The notes under the pieces were generated by a model. That model was given only the letters and a program-made list of their open reading frames with translations, made no database searches and was not told where the DNA came from. Below are positions 1-10,133 of a DNA stretch of 64,000 nucleotides, piece after piece. The position numbers and the translations under genes are program-made. How positions within the stretch are numbered: the first letter of the stretch is position 1; every line of letters begins with the position of its first letter. This stretch comes from Mytilus galloprovincialis (taxonomy: Eukaryota; Mollusca; Bivalvia; Mytilida; Mytilidae), in the NCBI RefSeq assembly GCF_965363235.1, contig NC_134846.1, positions 70,964,724 to 71,028,723 of the forward strand. Direction: 5' to 3'.

Positions 1-84
1 AATATCTTCTATGCTATCTGACAACTTAAACAATAATAAATAACATTTTGCAATAAGGGAACATATATTTATTCTAGTGAGCTT

Positions 85-565
85 AGGGGCGGATTTAGGC
101 GGGGGCGTGGTGGGCGTGCGTCCCCCCCTAAAATTTTGCAAAGCATGGGTTGTCTTCAACTTATTTGAGTATCAGAAGAGACCATTCAATCTTTTTTTAA
201 CATTCAAAGTATATTAAACAGTCAGTTTAACAGAATCAACGTAATTACTAATCAACTGACCTACGACTTATTCAAGTTCTATAAATATTATATACTTCAA
301 AAGGAAGGTGTCAAACGCGGAGGTGTGTTTGATGAAAAAATAAATAGGTATTTAGCAGTTTAAGTACAAACAATTGTGACAATGTATTTGCGGTTTTTAT
401 AATTTTATAATAAAGGGTGGATTTAGGTGGTTTCTTCTTGAAACTTTAATTTCTCGCTTATTTAATCTCACAATAGTATAAAATACCTATATTCCACTCC
501 GCTCGGCGAATATAAAAGCTTGCGCCCCCCCCCCCCTAATCTAAAATCCTCGATCCGCCCCTGGG
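85..565. repeat. Dispersed repeat with GGGGCGGAT ends, inserted in the foldback left arm
   Basis: The segment starts AGGGGCGGATTTAGG and ends GATCCGCCCCTGG, so the ends are imperfect inverted repeats. C-rich runs lie just inside both ends. It replaces about 23 bp that the right arm of the surrounding foldback still has (around 3129-3151), so it is a secondary insertion. Related short repeats with GGCGGATCC ends lie at 10812-10975, 38818-38940 and 46347-46490. No coding capacity is seen. Confidence 0.6.
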
Positions 566-960
566 ATGCTCCGAGCATTTTAGAGAAGCTAATATCGTTA
601 ATACACCATTACATTACCATTAATGTCAATCAAATAGAAGAGTTTATAGTTAAGAGCTTGTATGAGCTTTATGTGAGCCTTTTGTAAGCTTGTAATAATA
701 AAGATTTACTATGTTGCCCTAGAAAATTAGTTAATTGACACAAAAATAGATACATTAAAACTTGAGGTTGAAAAGTTTAGGGACATTTCATCAACATGAG
801 ATGGAAAATCTCTAATATAACTAAAACATATTAATATAAAGCCGATAAAAATAACACAACAGTGGTTTTAAATAAAATCGTTTACATCCAAACAGTAACA
901 AGTCACCTTAATAGTTATAATTACATGAAAATAAATATTAACGTTGTTGTCAAATCTATA

Positions 961-1433
961 ATCTTGATAGAGGGTTACTGCTCACAAGGAAGCTATTAAA
1001 TCAAGAGTTCCAAATGGTGAAGTTGAAATCATCCCTTCGTAAATTTTACGGACGCCATCACGAGTTGGTTGACCGTTATGGAATAACCATTTCACAAATG
1101 ATATCGGATATGTTCCTCACGTCGTAACTACAATCCCCTTCCCTTTCATGAATTTGACCTACCGAATTAGACTATTTACCGGATTTGTAATCACATAAGC
1201 AACACGACGGGTGCCGCATGTGGAGCAGGATCTGCTTACCCTTCCGGAGCACCTGAGATCACCCCTAGTTTTTGGTGGGGTTCGTGTTGTTTATTCTTTA
1301 GTTTTCTATGTTGTGTCATGTGTACTATTGTTTTTCTGTTTGTCTTTTTCATTTTTAGCCATGGCGTTGTCAGTTTGTTTTAGATTTATGAGTTTGACTG
1401 TCCCTTTGGTATCTTTCGTCCCTCTTCTATAAA
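961..1433 (+). mobile_element. 5'-truncated Penelope-like element, 3' end only
   Basis: This stretch is a near-identical copy, in the opposite orientation, of the 3' part of the element at 8413-10133. It holds the last ~50 codons of the reverse-transcriptase frame (ending near 1126) and the 3' untranslated part. The 3' end reads TTTCGTCCCTCTTCTAT. It interrupts the left foldback arm between AAATCTATA (to ~960) and the AAAAGATATTG that follows. A short TCTATA is present on both sides and may be the target duplication. Confidence 0.75.
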
Positions 1434-1440
1434 AGATATT

Positions 1441-1893
1441 GTTGAAAACTATATAGGAAAAAAGAAAAAAGAAATAGATTCATAAACTTATACTTTTCTG
1501 AAGAATAATAACGAATCAAAACATGGACGCATACACCTTCTTCCAAAAATTCATAAAATCAATCTAGAAATAATTAATGAGGCATTCCGAAGTGGTGAAA
1601 TAGGTAGAAACATAAACATTTCTTACTGACCAATTATCCATAAGTGTAACTCTACCACGATACGCATTGAAAGATTACTAATTCTAAAACCATTATTGAA
1701 GAGTTATTACTTTTACAATCAAGATACGAAAGACTTCATTTATGAAATGGAGTCGCACAAGGTCAAGAAAGAATGCATTTTTTTTTACTATGATGTAACG
1801 TCAATGTACACAAAAATGAAGATTGATAACTCGGAAGACAAACTAGAATATGCTTTAAAAATTTCAAACAAACAGAATAAACGGCATTTGTAA
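1441..1893 (+). pseudogene. Reverse-transcriptase fragment (Penelope-like), left arm
   Basis: This is the plus-strand counterpart of the fragment at 2420-2772. Translation gives pieces such as LPKIHK-like residues (1537-1560) and, in the open stretch 1696-1893, DVTSMYT. That resembles the TSLYTNIP motif of Penelope-like and related reverse transcriptases. Stop codons (for example TGA near 1627) and small indels break the frame, so it is a relic. It reads towards the centre of the foldback. Confidence 0.6.
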
Positions 1894-2399
1894 AGTTAAG
1901 AAACAATGAACTTGAATTAAATTGACAGTTATACAAACAAATTATTGAAGCGCCTTTTGGTGGTATATTTTTCCGACATGCAAATTTAATCTGTCTGTCC
2001 TTTTAAAAATATCTTGGATAAGTTCCAATGGACATAACACATCAAATTGTACTGTCAATACCAATACAACAATTGTATGTTCTTCACAGGCACATTAAAA
2101 CAGATTGAAGATTTCTTTAAATTAGCGAACAACATTGACCCTCTTCTTAAAATCACATTTGAGGTGTCTAGATTTAGTAGGAACTTAATATCTAAGATAT
2201 TTGAATAGACCAGACAGATGTAAATCATATACAACCAATAGGCGCTCTTATTATTTGTTTCTATAAATGTCCATTTAATTCATCAAGTTTAATGTTTCTT
2301 AACTTTACAAATGCCGTTTATTCTGTTTGTTTGAAATTTTGAAAGTATAATTTTGTTTGTCAACAGATAAAAAAGCATTGACAACTGTTACATAATAGA

Positions 2400-2772
2400 C
2401 AATGAGAATGCATTAATTCTTAATGTCCCTTTTGCGACTCTATTTTATAAATAAAGTCTTTGGTACCTTGAATGTAAAAGTGGTGACTCTTCAATAATGG
2501 GTTTAGAATTATATCCAGTAATCTTTCAATGCGTATCGTGGTAGAGTTACATTTATGGATGATTGGTCGGTAAGAAATGTTTATGTTACTACCTATTTGA
2601 CCAGTTCGAAATGCCTCATTAATTATTTGTAGATTGATTTTATGAATTTTCGGAAGAAGGTACATGTGTCTATGTTTTGATTCGTTATCATTCTTCAAAA
2701 AATCATAAGTTTGTGGTGAATCTATTTCTTTTTTCCTATAATAGTTTTTCAACAATATCTTTTATAGATTTT
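2400..2772 (-). pseudogene. Reverse-transcriptase fragment (Penelope-like), right arm
   Basis: An open stretch of 111 codons (2755-2420, minus strand) contains LLPKIHKINL and SYRPIIHKCNS. These correspond to the LPKxHK...RPI region upstream of the palm in Penelope-like reverse transcriptases. The palm motif (Y-x-D-D) is absent. It is the inverted partner of 1441-1893 and keeps a slightly more intact frame. No function is expected. Confidence 0.65.
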
Positions 2773-3182
2773 GATTTTATTTCAGGTAATGATAACTGTT
2801 GTTTCTGGTTTGATGTAATCCATTTTTTACAACCACTGTTGTGTTATTTTGATCGGCTTTTTATAAATATGTTTTTGTTATATTAGAGCTTTTCGTACCC
2901 ATGTAGAAGAAATGTCCCTAAACTGTTTAACCTCAAGTTTTGATTTATCTATTTTTGTGTCATTTAACTAATTTTCTAGGGCAACATAGTAAAACTTTAT
3001 TTTTACAGGCGTACAAAAGGCTCACAAAAAGCTCATACAAGCTCTTAACTATTACTTTTATATTTGATTGACATTAATGGGAATGTAATGGTTTATTAAC
3101 GATATATGCTTCTCTAAAATGCTCGGAGTTTCCTCCAAGCCTGCATGGAGGAAGCTCACTAGAATAAATATATGTTCCCTAA

Positions 3183-4121
3183 GTACATTACTAATTATAT
3201 CTATCGGAAGTTGGCAGGAAATTCATATTAACAAACTACACAAACATCTAAAAAGCAATCAATATAATTAACATCATGTCTTACCGTCTATTCACTGTGT
3301 ATTGGATAACTCTAGAGAGTTTGTAAACAATTAACTTCTTGGTATACTTTGACAAACACGTGACACTGTCTTCAGAAAAAAAAATACTGGTATCAATGTG
3401 TCTCTATCTCTCGCTATATATATATTATGATAATAGTAGAAGCGCATGAGTAAACTTGCTTTGGTCAAATTTTAGTTTTAGAAAACGTATACAAACATTT
3501 ACAGATATTTCCGTGAGATGTGAAGATTTAAAATTGACTAAAACTATTTTGCACTTAAAAACATATAGGAAAACTTGGTTCGTAAGCGGAAAATGATGAG
3601 CGGATTTGCCAGTCGTGTGTAATCTTAAACAATAATATTTCTATAGCTACATGTCAATATTTTATGTGCTCCCATTTCATTATCATATTTATCGTGATCT
3701 ATCGTGGTTGATCAATACTCAAAACCGTACAAACACCCAGTTTTTTCTAACAATGAGTGCCGGTAAAAATGTTTTAGTCAGTGGTTTCCCAGAACAAAAT
3801 ATTATGATTTCGTCTTATAGATATTGATCATGACAATCAACAACTTTAACAATTAAAAGTCAGAAATAACTTCGCTTATTGGTTATATGCGCGAATGATA
3901 CTTATTTTATACTATACCAAATGTGTTCAGTTTCCATCTGGAAATAAAGATGGTCGCCAGATAGTACAAATAGGATACATATAGTTCAGGCTGGTATTAT
4001 GCTACAGAACATAAAAAAAAATGCTTAACCTAAATTAATATGGTGAACCACAGTTTTGTATTTACATATGATTCATAGAAATTTCAGACTGGCTTTCCAT
4101 GCATCCTTTCGTAACCTTTTT
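3183..4121. other. No recognised feature
   Basis: The stretch is AT-rich with no coding signal or terminal repeats that I could see. Confidence 0.4.
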
Positions 4122-4309
4122 GTACTTGGGACAGGACCAATTTTTTTTGCCCTCCCCTTTTTTTCCAAAATCCGTTATTTTTTTTAGGTTTTCCATTAAC
4201 TTTAATTGTTTTCGTGTTTATGATATCATACTGTAAAACACGAAAACAATTGTATCGGATTTTGGATAAAAGGGAGAGGGCAAAAACTTTTTGTCCTGTT
4301 CCCAAGTAC
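4122..4309. mobile_element. MITE-like hairpin, ~188 bp
   Basis: The ends are GTACTTGGGACAGGAC (4122) and GTCCTGTTCCCAAGTAC (to 4309). The inverted repeat continues inward through CCAATTTTTTTTGCCCTCCCC and its complement, and an inner pair AATTGTTTTCGTGTTT / AAACACGAAAACAATT lies at ~4204-4252. Almost the whole element can fold on itself. An 86-codon open frame across it is a by-product. Confidence 0.7.
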
Positions 4310-5160
4310 CTGTGCAATTGAGTGGCTGATAATGACGATTTCAATTCCTAATACAGTTAACAAACAGAACATTATTTCACATGGAAATTGTGAAGCTTCT
4401 CTTTCAAAATGCGGTTTACAGGTTGGAGGAATGATTCTGTTGCAAATATCAATTTGAGTTGCATATCTTCACAAAAAGGTTGGTTTTAAAAACTAAAAAA
4501 AAAAGATGATTTACATAATTATTTTTGCTACACGTCGTTTTTTTATGAAGAAAAACCAGGTGCTCCGCAGGGCGCAGCTTTATACGACCGCAGAGGTCAA
4601 ACCCTGAACAGTTGGGGCAAGTATGGACAAAACATTCAAGCGTGATACAGCTCTGAATTTGGATTGTGATCTAATTTTTGACATTACATGGTTTTTTTTT
4701 TTTTTACACAAAACAAATGTCAAGATTTTACAAATCAATTAAAGATTTCTTCTTCAAACTTTTTAAATCTAAAATTAAATAGTTGACACAGCATAGGTTT
4801 CTGACACAGAATGAATGTGGTCTAATGAACTTAAAAGTTTTTTTTTGCCTTTGAGCAATTCACTTTACTGTTGAATATTAATCCTCTCAAAAAAATGTTT
4901 GAAGAAATTTTCTTTTTATTTATGAAATCTGAAATGAGAAAAATTTAACCCCCCTCCTTTTTTTCCACATCCCCGCTTCCCTTTTTCCAAAACTGATATC
5001 AATTCAAATTTCTAATGGAGTTTGCAACAATAACTACTCTTTTAAATACATCATAAAATATTAAAATGTAAAATAAAGTGCTTGTTATCACTGAATGGTA
5101 AAGATTGGTTGGTAGTAAAAGATAATATACATTGTTTATTGTATAAAACAATGAAAAAAA

Positions 5161-5440
5161 CTTCATCAGCAACATTTTATATTGGCAAATTACCAATGAA
5201 GTTATTTACATAAAGTTATTGGCAAATAAAAATAGAAAATGACATCATAGTCATGTCTGGCAAATGTCCAACATACATTATCTAAAAACATTTTAGATAA
5301 GATAAGGAAAAAAAGCTTCATCAGCAACATTTTATATTGGCAAATTTCCAATGAAGTTATTTACATAAACTTATTGGCAAATAAAAATAGAAAATGACAT
5401 CATAGTCATGTCTGGCAAATTTCCAACATATATTATCAAC
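5161..5440 (+). repeat. Direct tandem duplication, period 155 bp
   Basis: CTTCATCAGCAACATTTTAT occurs at 5161 and again at 5316. The following ~120 bp are nearly identical in both copies, through TCATAGTCATGTCTGGCAAA. Part of the unit (GTCATGTCTGGCAAATTTCC) recurs in copy B of the surrounding family at ~41985. Confidence 0.75.
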
Positions 5441-6326
5441 TACTATTCTATACAAAGAAAGATAACTCCAATTGAAAATTAATTGCTATTGCACAATATT
5501 GTGCAATTAGATATTTCTTGCTATTGTGCAATACTGTGCAATTGAAAATTTCTTGCTATTGCACAATACTTGATATGGAATCCTAATTTGGACCAACTTG
5601 AAAACTGGGCCCATAATCAAAAATCAAAGTACATATTTAGATAAAGCACATCAAATAAGCCCAAGAATTTAATTTTTGTTAAAATCAAACTTAGTTTAAT
5701 TTTGGACCCTTTGGACCTTAATGTAGACCAATTTGAAAAATGGACCAAAAATTAAGAATCTACATACACAGTTAGATTTGGCATATCAAAGAACCCATTT
5801 ATTCAATTTTTGATGAAAACAAACAAAGTTTAATTTTGGACCCCCATTTGGACTAACTTGAAAAATAATATGCAATTTCATTAAACAGTGCATATCTGCT
5901 GATTCATCAATATAGTGAATGTCTAAAATGTATTTATGTCATAGATTTCTATTTACTTATACTAAAGTTATGGTGCAAAAACCAAAAATAAGGCTTATTT
6001 GAGCCCCTTTTTGGCCCCTAATTCATAAACTGTTGTGACCTCAACTCCAAAAATCAATCCCAACCTTCCTTTTGTGGTCATAAACCTTGTGTTAAAATTT
6101 CATTGATTTCTATTTACTTATACTAAAGTTATTGTGCGAAAACCAAGAAAATGCTTATTTGGGCCCTTTTTGGCCCCTAATTCCTAAACTGTTGGAACCA
6201 AAACTCCCAAAATCAATCCCAACCTTCCTTTTGTGGTCATAAACCTTGTGTTACGTGGTTTGAAAAAGGATAGAGATGTTTTCAACTTCGTACTTTATTT
6301 GGCATTTTTAACTTTTTTGGATTCGA

Positions 6327-6374
6327 GCGTCACTGATGAGTCTTTTGTAGACGAAACGCGCGTGCGTCTGGCGT
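6327..6374 (+). ncRNA. Hammerhead ribozyme, type I, intact core (copy 1)
   Basis: All conserved parts are present in order. Stem I 5' strand is GCGTCA (6327-6332), and the core box CTGATGA is at 6333-6339. Stem II is GTCT/AGAC with loop TTTGT (6340-6352), and the core box GAAA is at 6353-6356. Stem III is CGC/GCG with loop GCGT (6357-6366), closed by the A-U pair next to the cleavage triplet GTC (6366-6368). Stem I 3' strand is TGGCGT (6369-6374), which pairs with GCGTCA over 6 bp including two G-U pairs. Predicted cleavage follows C6368. Hammerheads of this type are known in Penelope-like elements and in small circular-RNA retrotransposons (retrozymes) of animals, including bivalves. Activity is inferred from the motif. 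Confidence 0.85.
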
Positions 6375-7137
6375 ATATACAAAATTTAGTCCTGGTATCT
6401 ATGATGAGTTTATTTACACTCACCTGTTTTTTTACTTATCATAAAAGTTATATATTAATGATAAATTGTTCGTGTCAATTCTATTTACTTATACTAAATT
6501 GTTCGTGTCAATTCTATTTACTTATACTAAATTGTTCGTGTCAATTCTATTTACTTATACTAAAGTTATTGTGCGAAAACCAAGAATAATGCTTATTTGG
6601 GCCCTTTTTTTGCCCTTATAATTCCTAAACTGTTGGAACCAAAACTCCCAAAATCAATCCCAACCTTCCTTTTGTGGTCATAAACCTTGTGTCAAAATTT
6701 CATAGATTTCTATTAACTTAAACTAAAGTTATAGTGCGAAAACCAAGAAAATGCTTATTTGGGCCCTTTTTGACCCCTAATTCCCAAAATGTTGGGACCA
6801 AAACTCCCAAAATCAATCCCAACCTTCCTTTTGTGGTCATAAACCTTGTGTTAAAATTTCATTGATTTCTATTCACTTTTACTAAAGTTAGAGTGCGAAA
6901 ACTAAAAGTATTCGGACGACGACGACGACGACGACGACGCCAACTTGATAGCAATATACGACCAAAAAATTAAAATTTTTGCGGTCGTATAAAAATTGAA
7001 CAAGCTATATATACAAACGTCAGTAGATATAGACATAAATAGAAGCATTTGAGAGAAACAATTACGTGGTTTGAAAAAGGATAGAGATGTTTTCAACTTC
7101 GTACTTTATTTGGCATTTTTAACTTTTTTGGATTCGA

Positions 7138-7185
7138 GCGTCACTGGTGAGTCTTTTGTAGACGAAACGCGCGTGCGTCTGGCGT
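7138..7185 (+). ncRNA. Hammerhead ribozyme, core mutated (copy 2)
   Basis: It matches copy 1 across all three stems, with the predicted cleavage site after C7179. The first core box reads CTGGTGA (7144-7150) instead of CTGATGA. The changed base is the invariant A6 of the catalytic core, so this copy is expected to be inactive or very weak. Confidence 0.8.
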
Positions 7186-7882
7186 ATATACAAAATTTAG
7201 TCCTGGTATCTATGATGAGTTTATTTACACTCACCTGTTTTTTTACTTATCATAAAAGTTATATATTAATGATAAATTGTTCGTGTCAATTCTATTTACT
7301 TATACTAAAGTTATTGTGCGAAAACCAAGAATAATGCTTATTTGGGCCCTTTTTTTGCCCTTATAATTCCTAAACTGTTGGAACCAAAACTCCCAAAATC
7401 AATCCCAACCTTCCTTTTGTGGTCATAAACCTTGTGTCAAAATTTCATAGATTTCTATTAACTTAAACTAAAGTTATAGTGCGAAAACCAAGAAAATGCT
7501 TATTTGGGCCCTTTTTGGCCCCTAATTCCTAAAATGTTGGGACCACAACTCCCAAAATCAATCCCAACCTTCCTTTTGTGGTCATAAACCTTGTGTTAAA
7601 ATTTCATTGATTTCTATTCACTTTTACTAAAGTTCGAGTGCGAAAACTAAAAGTATTCGGACGACGACGACGACGACGACGACGCCAACTTGATAGCAAT
7701 ATACGACCAAAAAATTAAAATTTTTGCGGTCGTATAAAAATTGAACAAGCTATATATACAAACGTCAGTAGATATAGACATAAATAGAAGCATTTGAGAG
7801 AAACAATTACGTGGTTTGAAAAAGGATAGAGATGTTTTCAACTTCGTACTTTATTTGGCATTTTTAACTTTTTTGGATTCGA

Positions 7883-7930
7883 GCGTCACTGGTGAGTCTT
7901 TTGTAGACGAAACGCGCGTGCGTCTGGCGT
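7883..7930 (+). ncRNA. Hammerhead ribozyme, core mutated (copy 3)
   Basis: It is identical to copy 2, including CTGGTGA at 7889-7895. Stem I GCGTCA (7883-7888) and TGGCGT (7925-7930), stem II and stem III are preserved. The shared mutation shows that copies 2 and 3 come from a more recent duplication than the split from copy 1. Confidence 0.8.
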
Positions 7931-8040
7931 ATATACAAAATTTAGTCCTGGTATCTATGATGAGTTTATTTACACTCACCTGTTTTTTTTACTTATCATA
8001 AAAGTTATATATTAATGATAAATTGTTCGTGTCAATTCTA

Positions 8041-8412
8041 ACGGAAATTATATATATGCCACTGGACAAGAATAAAATATGTGACCACTTGAAAAGTACA
8101 TGGATGCCGTTAACTGATTATTGTCGTCTTCGATTGTTTTATAATTCTGAAGAGTCCTCTACATCACATCACGCATAAAATCCTACATTAAAAAGAAAAA
8201 TTCGAGCTTTATCTTTTAACCACCTACGCAAACAAAATCGATACATAACCTTTTCTAAAATCATCAATTGCACTTAGTAAAAATAATTTATTTCTCATCT
8301 ATAAAAACTGCCAAACTATATTTGTAACATCTGTTTCCACGCTTGAACTAAGTAGCTTATTTATGATAGATAATTCAAGACATATCGATTTTATCATAAA
8401 GGCATATTTTCA
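8041..8412. other. No recognised feature between repeat array and retroelement
   Basis: AT-rich sequence follows the end of the array. Nothing coding or repetitive was recognised. Confidence 0.35.
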
Positions 8413-10133
8413 TAAAAGAGGGACGAAAGATACCAAAGGGACAGTCAAACTCATAAATCTAAAACAAACTGACAACCCCATGGCTAAAAATGAAAAAGAC
8501 AAACAGAAAAACAATAGTACATATGACACAACATAGAAAACTAAAGAATAAACAACACGAACCCCACCAAAAACTAGGGGTGATCTCAGGTGCTCCGGAA
8601 GGGTAAGCAGAACCTGCTCCACATGTGGCACCCGTCGTGTTGTTTATGTGATTACAAATCCGGTAAATAGTCTTATTCGGTAGGTCACATTCATGAAAGG
8701 GAAGGGGATTGTTGTTACGACGTAAGGAACATATCCGATATCATTTGTGAAACGGTTATTCCATAACGGTCAACCAACTCGTGATGGCGTCCGTAAAATT
8801 TACGAAGGAATGATTTCAACTTCACCATTTGGAACTCTTGGTTTAATAGCTTCCTTGTGAGCAGTAACCCTCTATCAAGGAAATCATGATAGGAAATGCA
8901 AGCACGGGAATATCGTATCAGTTGGGAGAGATATACCCCGTATGCAGGTGCTGCTGGAATGTTGCTACTTAGAAATGGAAAGTTCACAATTGGAAAGCTG
9001 AAATCATCTCTTTTGTCGTAAAGTTTTGTTTTCAACCGACCCTCATTGTCAATTTCTAGATGTAAGTCAAGATATGAAGCCGACTTAACTGTATCTGTAG
9101 TATCCTTTATCTCAAATTCGATGGGATAGATGCGTTCCACATAGTCACCAAATTTTGAATTGTTTAGTGAAAGAACGTCATCTATATAGCGGAAAGTAGA
9201 GTTAAAGGATATTGCTAACTTCTTATCTTTCTTCCTAAGAAGTTCCTGCATGAAGTTAGCCTCATAATAATAAAGAAACAAGTCGGCAAGTAGAGGGGCA
9301 CAGTTTGTTCCCATTGGGATGCCGACAGTCTGTTGAAAAACACGTCCTCCGAACGTTACAAATATGTTGTCAATCAAGAAATCAAGCATCTTGATAATAT
9401 CGGTTTCAGAGAATTTTTTGTTTGAATCAGAGTGATTCTTTACAAAGTATGATTTATCCCTGCCTAAGACAAGATACTTGTATCTACGTTGGCCATTCTT
9501 TTTTATGAAGTAAAGTAATACCAACTCTTTCAATTTGTCTTTTAGTTTGGAATGTGGAATACTTGTGTAAAGAGTAGAAAAGTTAAATGTTTTAATACTG
9601 TTACAAGATGAAAGAGAGTTAGATTGTATGTACTGTAAAAGATCTTTGGAATTTTTAAGTATCCAGGGTATATGTTGAGTTTCCAAGTGAATTGTCTAAA
9701 CCTAATTCGTTTATCAAGCAATTAATGTAGTGACTTTTACAGACAAAAACGATGTTATTTGGGGCTTTGTCTGCGGGGACAACAACATATTTATCATGGA
9801 GGTCGGATAAGTGTTTAGCAACATTTGGGTCTTTAAAGATTGACGTAGCATGGGCATTGATGGACCCATTCAGTTTCTTAATTCTGATTTGTATTAACGA
9901 CCTCGCTGCCTTAATCCATTCGGATAGAGTGTCTACGTCTTCCTTTTCACGTTTAGCCCATTGCCTGGCATAATCCTCGACTGAGTCCATCAAAATGTTA
10001 AAGTTGTATTTCCAATTGATGGATTTAGGGCAGGCTCACGATATTTCGGACCTTTCGATAACACATTTCGTAGAGAAGTGTTATTAACAATGTTAAGGTC
10101 ACCGGTAATATATCCTTGCAGCTTTTTCATCTG
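8413..10133 (-). mobile_element. Penelope-like retroelement, 5'-truncated, with internal deletion
   Basis: On the minus strand the element runs from about 10133 (coding frame already open) through the reverse transcriptase to a ~300-bp 3' region that ends GTATCTTTCGTCCCTCTTTTA near 8413. The same 3' end occurs in two 5'-truncated copies (961-1433 and 47161-47545), so the 3' boundary is supported by three copies. The 73-codon frame at 8631-8410 lies in the 3' region and is conserved between copies at the DNA level, but it is probably not a gene. No endonuclease domain is visible within the surviving part. Confidence 0.8.
8715..10133 (-). pseudogene. Penelope-like reverse transcriptase, frame broken near 9660
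   Basis: The downstream frame (9686-8715, 323 codons) holds the palm. It has FSTLYTSIPH (motif 1-2 region), VGIPMGTNCAPLLADLFLYY (the QG/GxP-type motif), FRYIDDVLS (catalytic YIDD) and YLDLHLEID. It ends with thumb-region residues FLRKFYGRHHELVDRYG and SQMISDMFLTS. The upstream frame (from ~10133 to 9655) holds the N-terminal part with KYVVVPADKAPNNIVFVCK. The two parts meet at ~9660-9690 in different frames. From the usual spacing of these motifs, roughly 100 codons between the VPADKAPNN region and the WILKNSKD region are missing, so the copy is deleted as well as frameshifted. Catalytic residues of the palm remain. The family assignment rests on overall resemblance to invertebrate Penelope-like reverse transcriptases. 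The copy cannot make a complete protein. Confidence 0.8.

Larger units (their letters stand above)
57..3179. mobile_element. Foldback element with terminal inverted repeats and head-to-head RT fragments
   Basis: The outer ends are a 28-bp inverted repeat: positions 57-84 (starting GGGAACATATATTTATTC) match the reverse complement of 3152-3179 without a mismatch. Both ends are flanked by TAA (54-56 and 3180-3182), which fits a 3-bp target duplication. Homology between the arms continues inward: 566-960 and 1432-1900 on the left pair, with moderate divergence, with 3131-2760 and 2760-2265 on the right. Each arm contains a fragment of reverse-transcriptase coding sequence reading towards the centre (about 2250). 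The left arm is further broken by two later insertions (85-565 and 961-1433). GGG-starting ends with TAA duplication are typical of PIF/Harbinger DNA transposons, but no transposase is visible, so that assignment is an inference. Confidence 0.7.
4555..6994 (+). repeat. CGCAGCTTTATACGACCGC repeat family, copy A
   Basis: The copy starts CCAGGTGCTCCGCAGGGCGC followed by TTTATACGACCGC, and its first far end is GCGGTCGTATAAAA at 6981-6994. TATACGACCGC and GCGGTCGTATA are mutual inverted repeats near the two ends. Inside are A/T-rich imperfect tandem modules (GGACCxxTTTGGACCTTAATGTAGACC; CCCAAAATCAATCCCAACC) and a (GAC)n run at ~6915-6938. Other copies lie at 15526-16233, 41717-42720 and 44281-45764. 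The copy is interrupted at 6251 by the hammerhead array. It is probably a non-autonomous element; no coding frame was found. Confidence 0.65.
6251..8040 (+). repeat. Tandem array carrying three hammerhead ribozymes
   Basis: TTACGTGGTTTGAAAAAGG begins units at 6251, 7062 and 7807, giving spacings of 811 and 745 bp. The third unit stops at 8040 after ~234 bp. Each full unit contains a ~230-bp hammerhead module, then CCCAAAATCAATCCC-type modules, a (GAC)n run, the GCGGTCGTATAAAA end of the 4555 family and ~65 bp of linker. The 66-bp length difference is explained by a 33-bp segment (ATTGTTCGTGTCAATTCTAT...) present three times in unit 1 and once in unit 2. Open frames here, including a 118-codon one, are artefacts of the repeat. 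Confidence 0.85.

Noticed and set aside
1211..1432. 73-codon hydrophobic frame, also at 8410-8631 and 47327-47569
   Set aside because: It looks like a conserved membrane protein, but it lies in the 3' untranslated part of a Penelope-like element and its conservation reflects recent shared ancestry of the copies.
6233..6589. 118-codon open frame and its relatives at 7071-7334 and 7816-8001
   Set aside because: They are translations of the tandem ribozyme repeat. The RNA structure explains the conserved sequence and the frames vary with repeat number.
6902..7096. Minus-strand frames with poly-serine (also 7647-7841)
   Set aside because: The serine run is the (GAC)n stretch read in reverse; two near-identical copies come from the tandem duplication.
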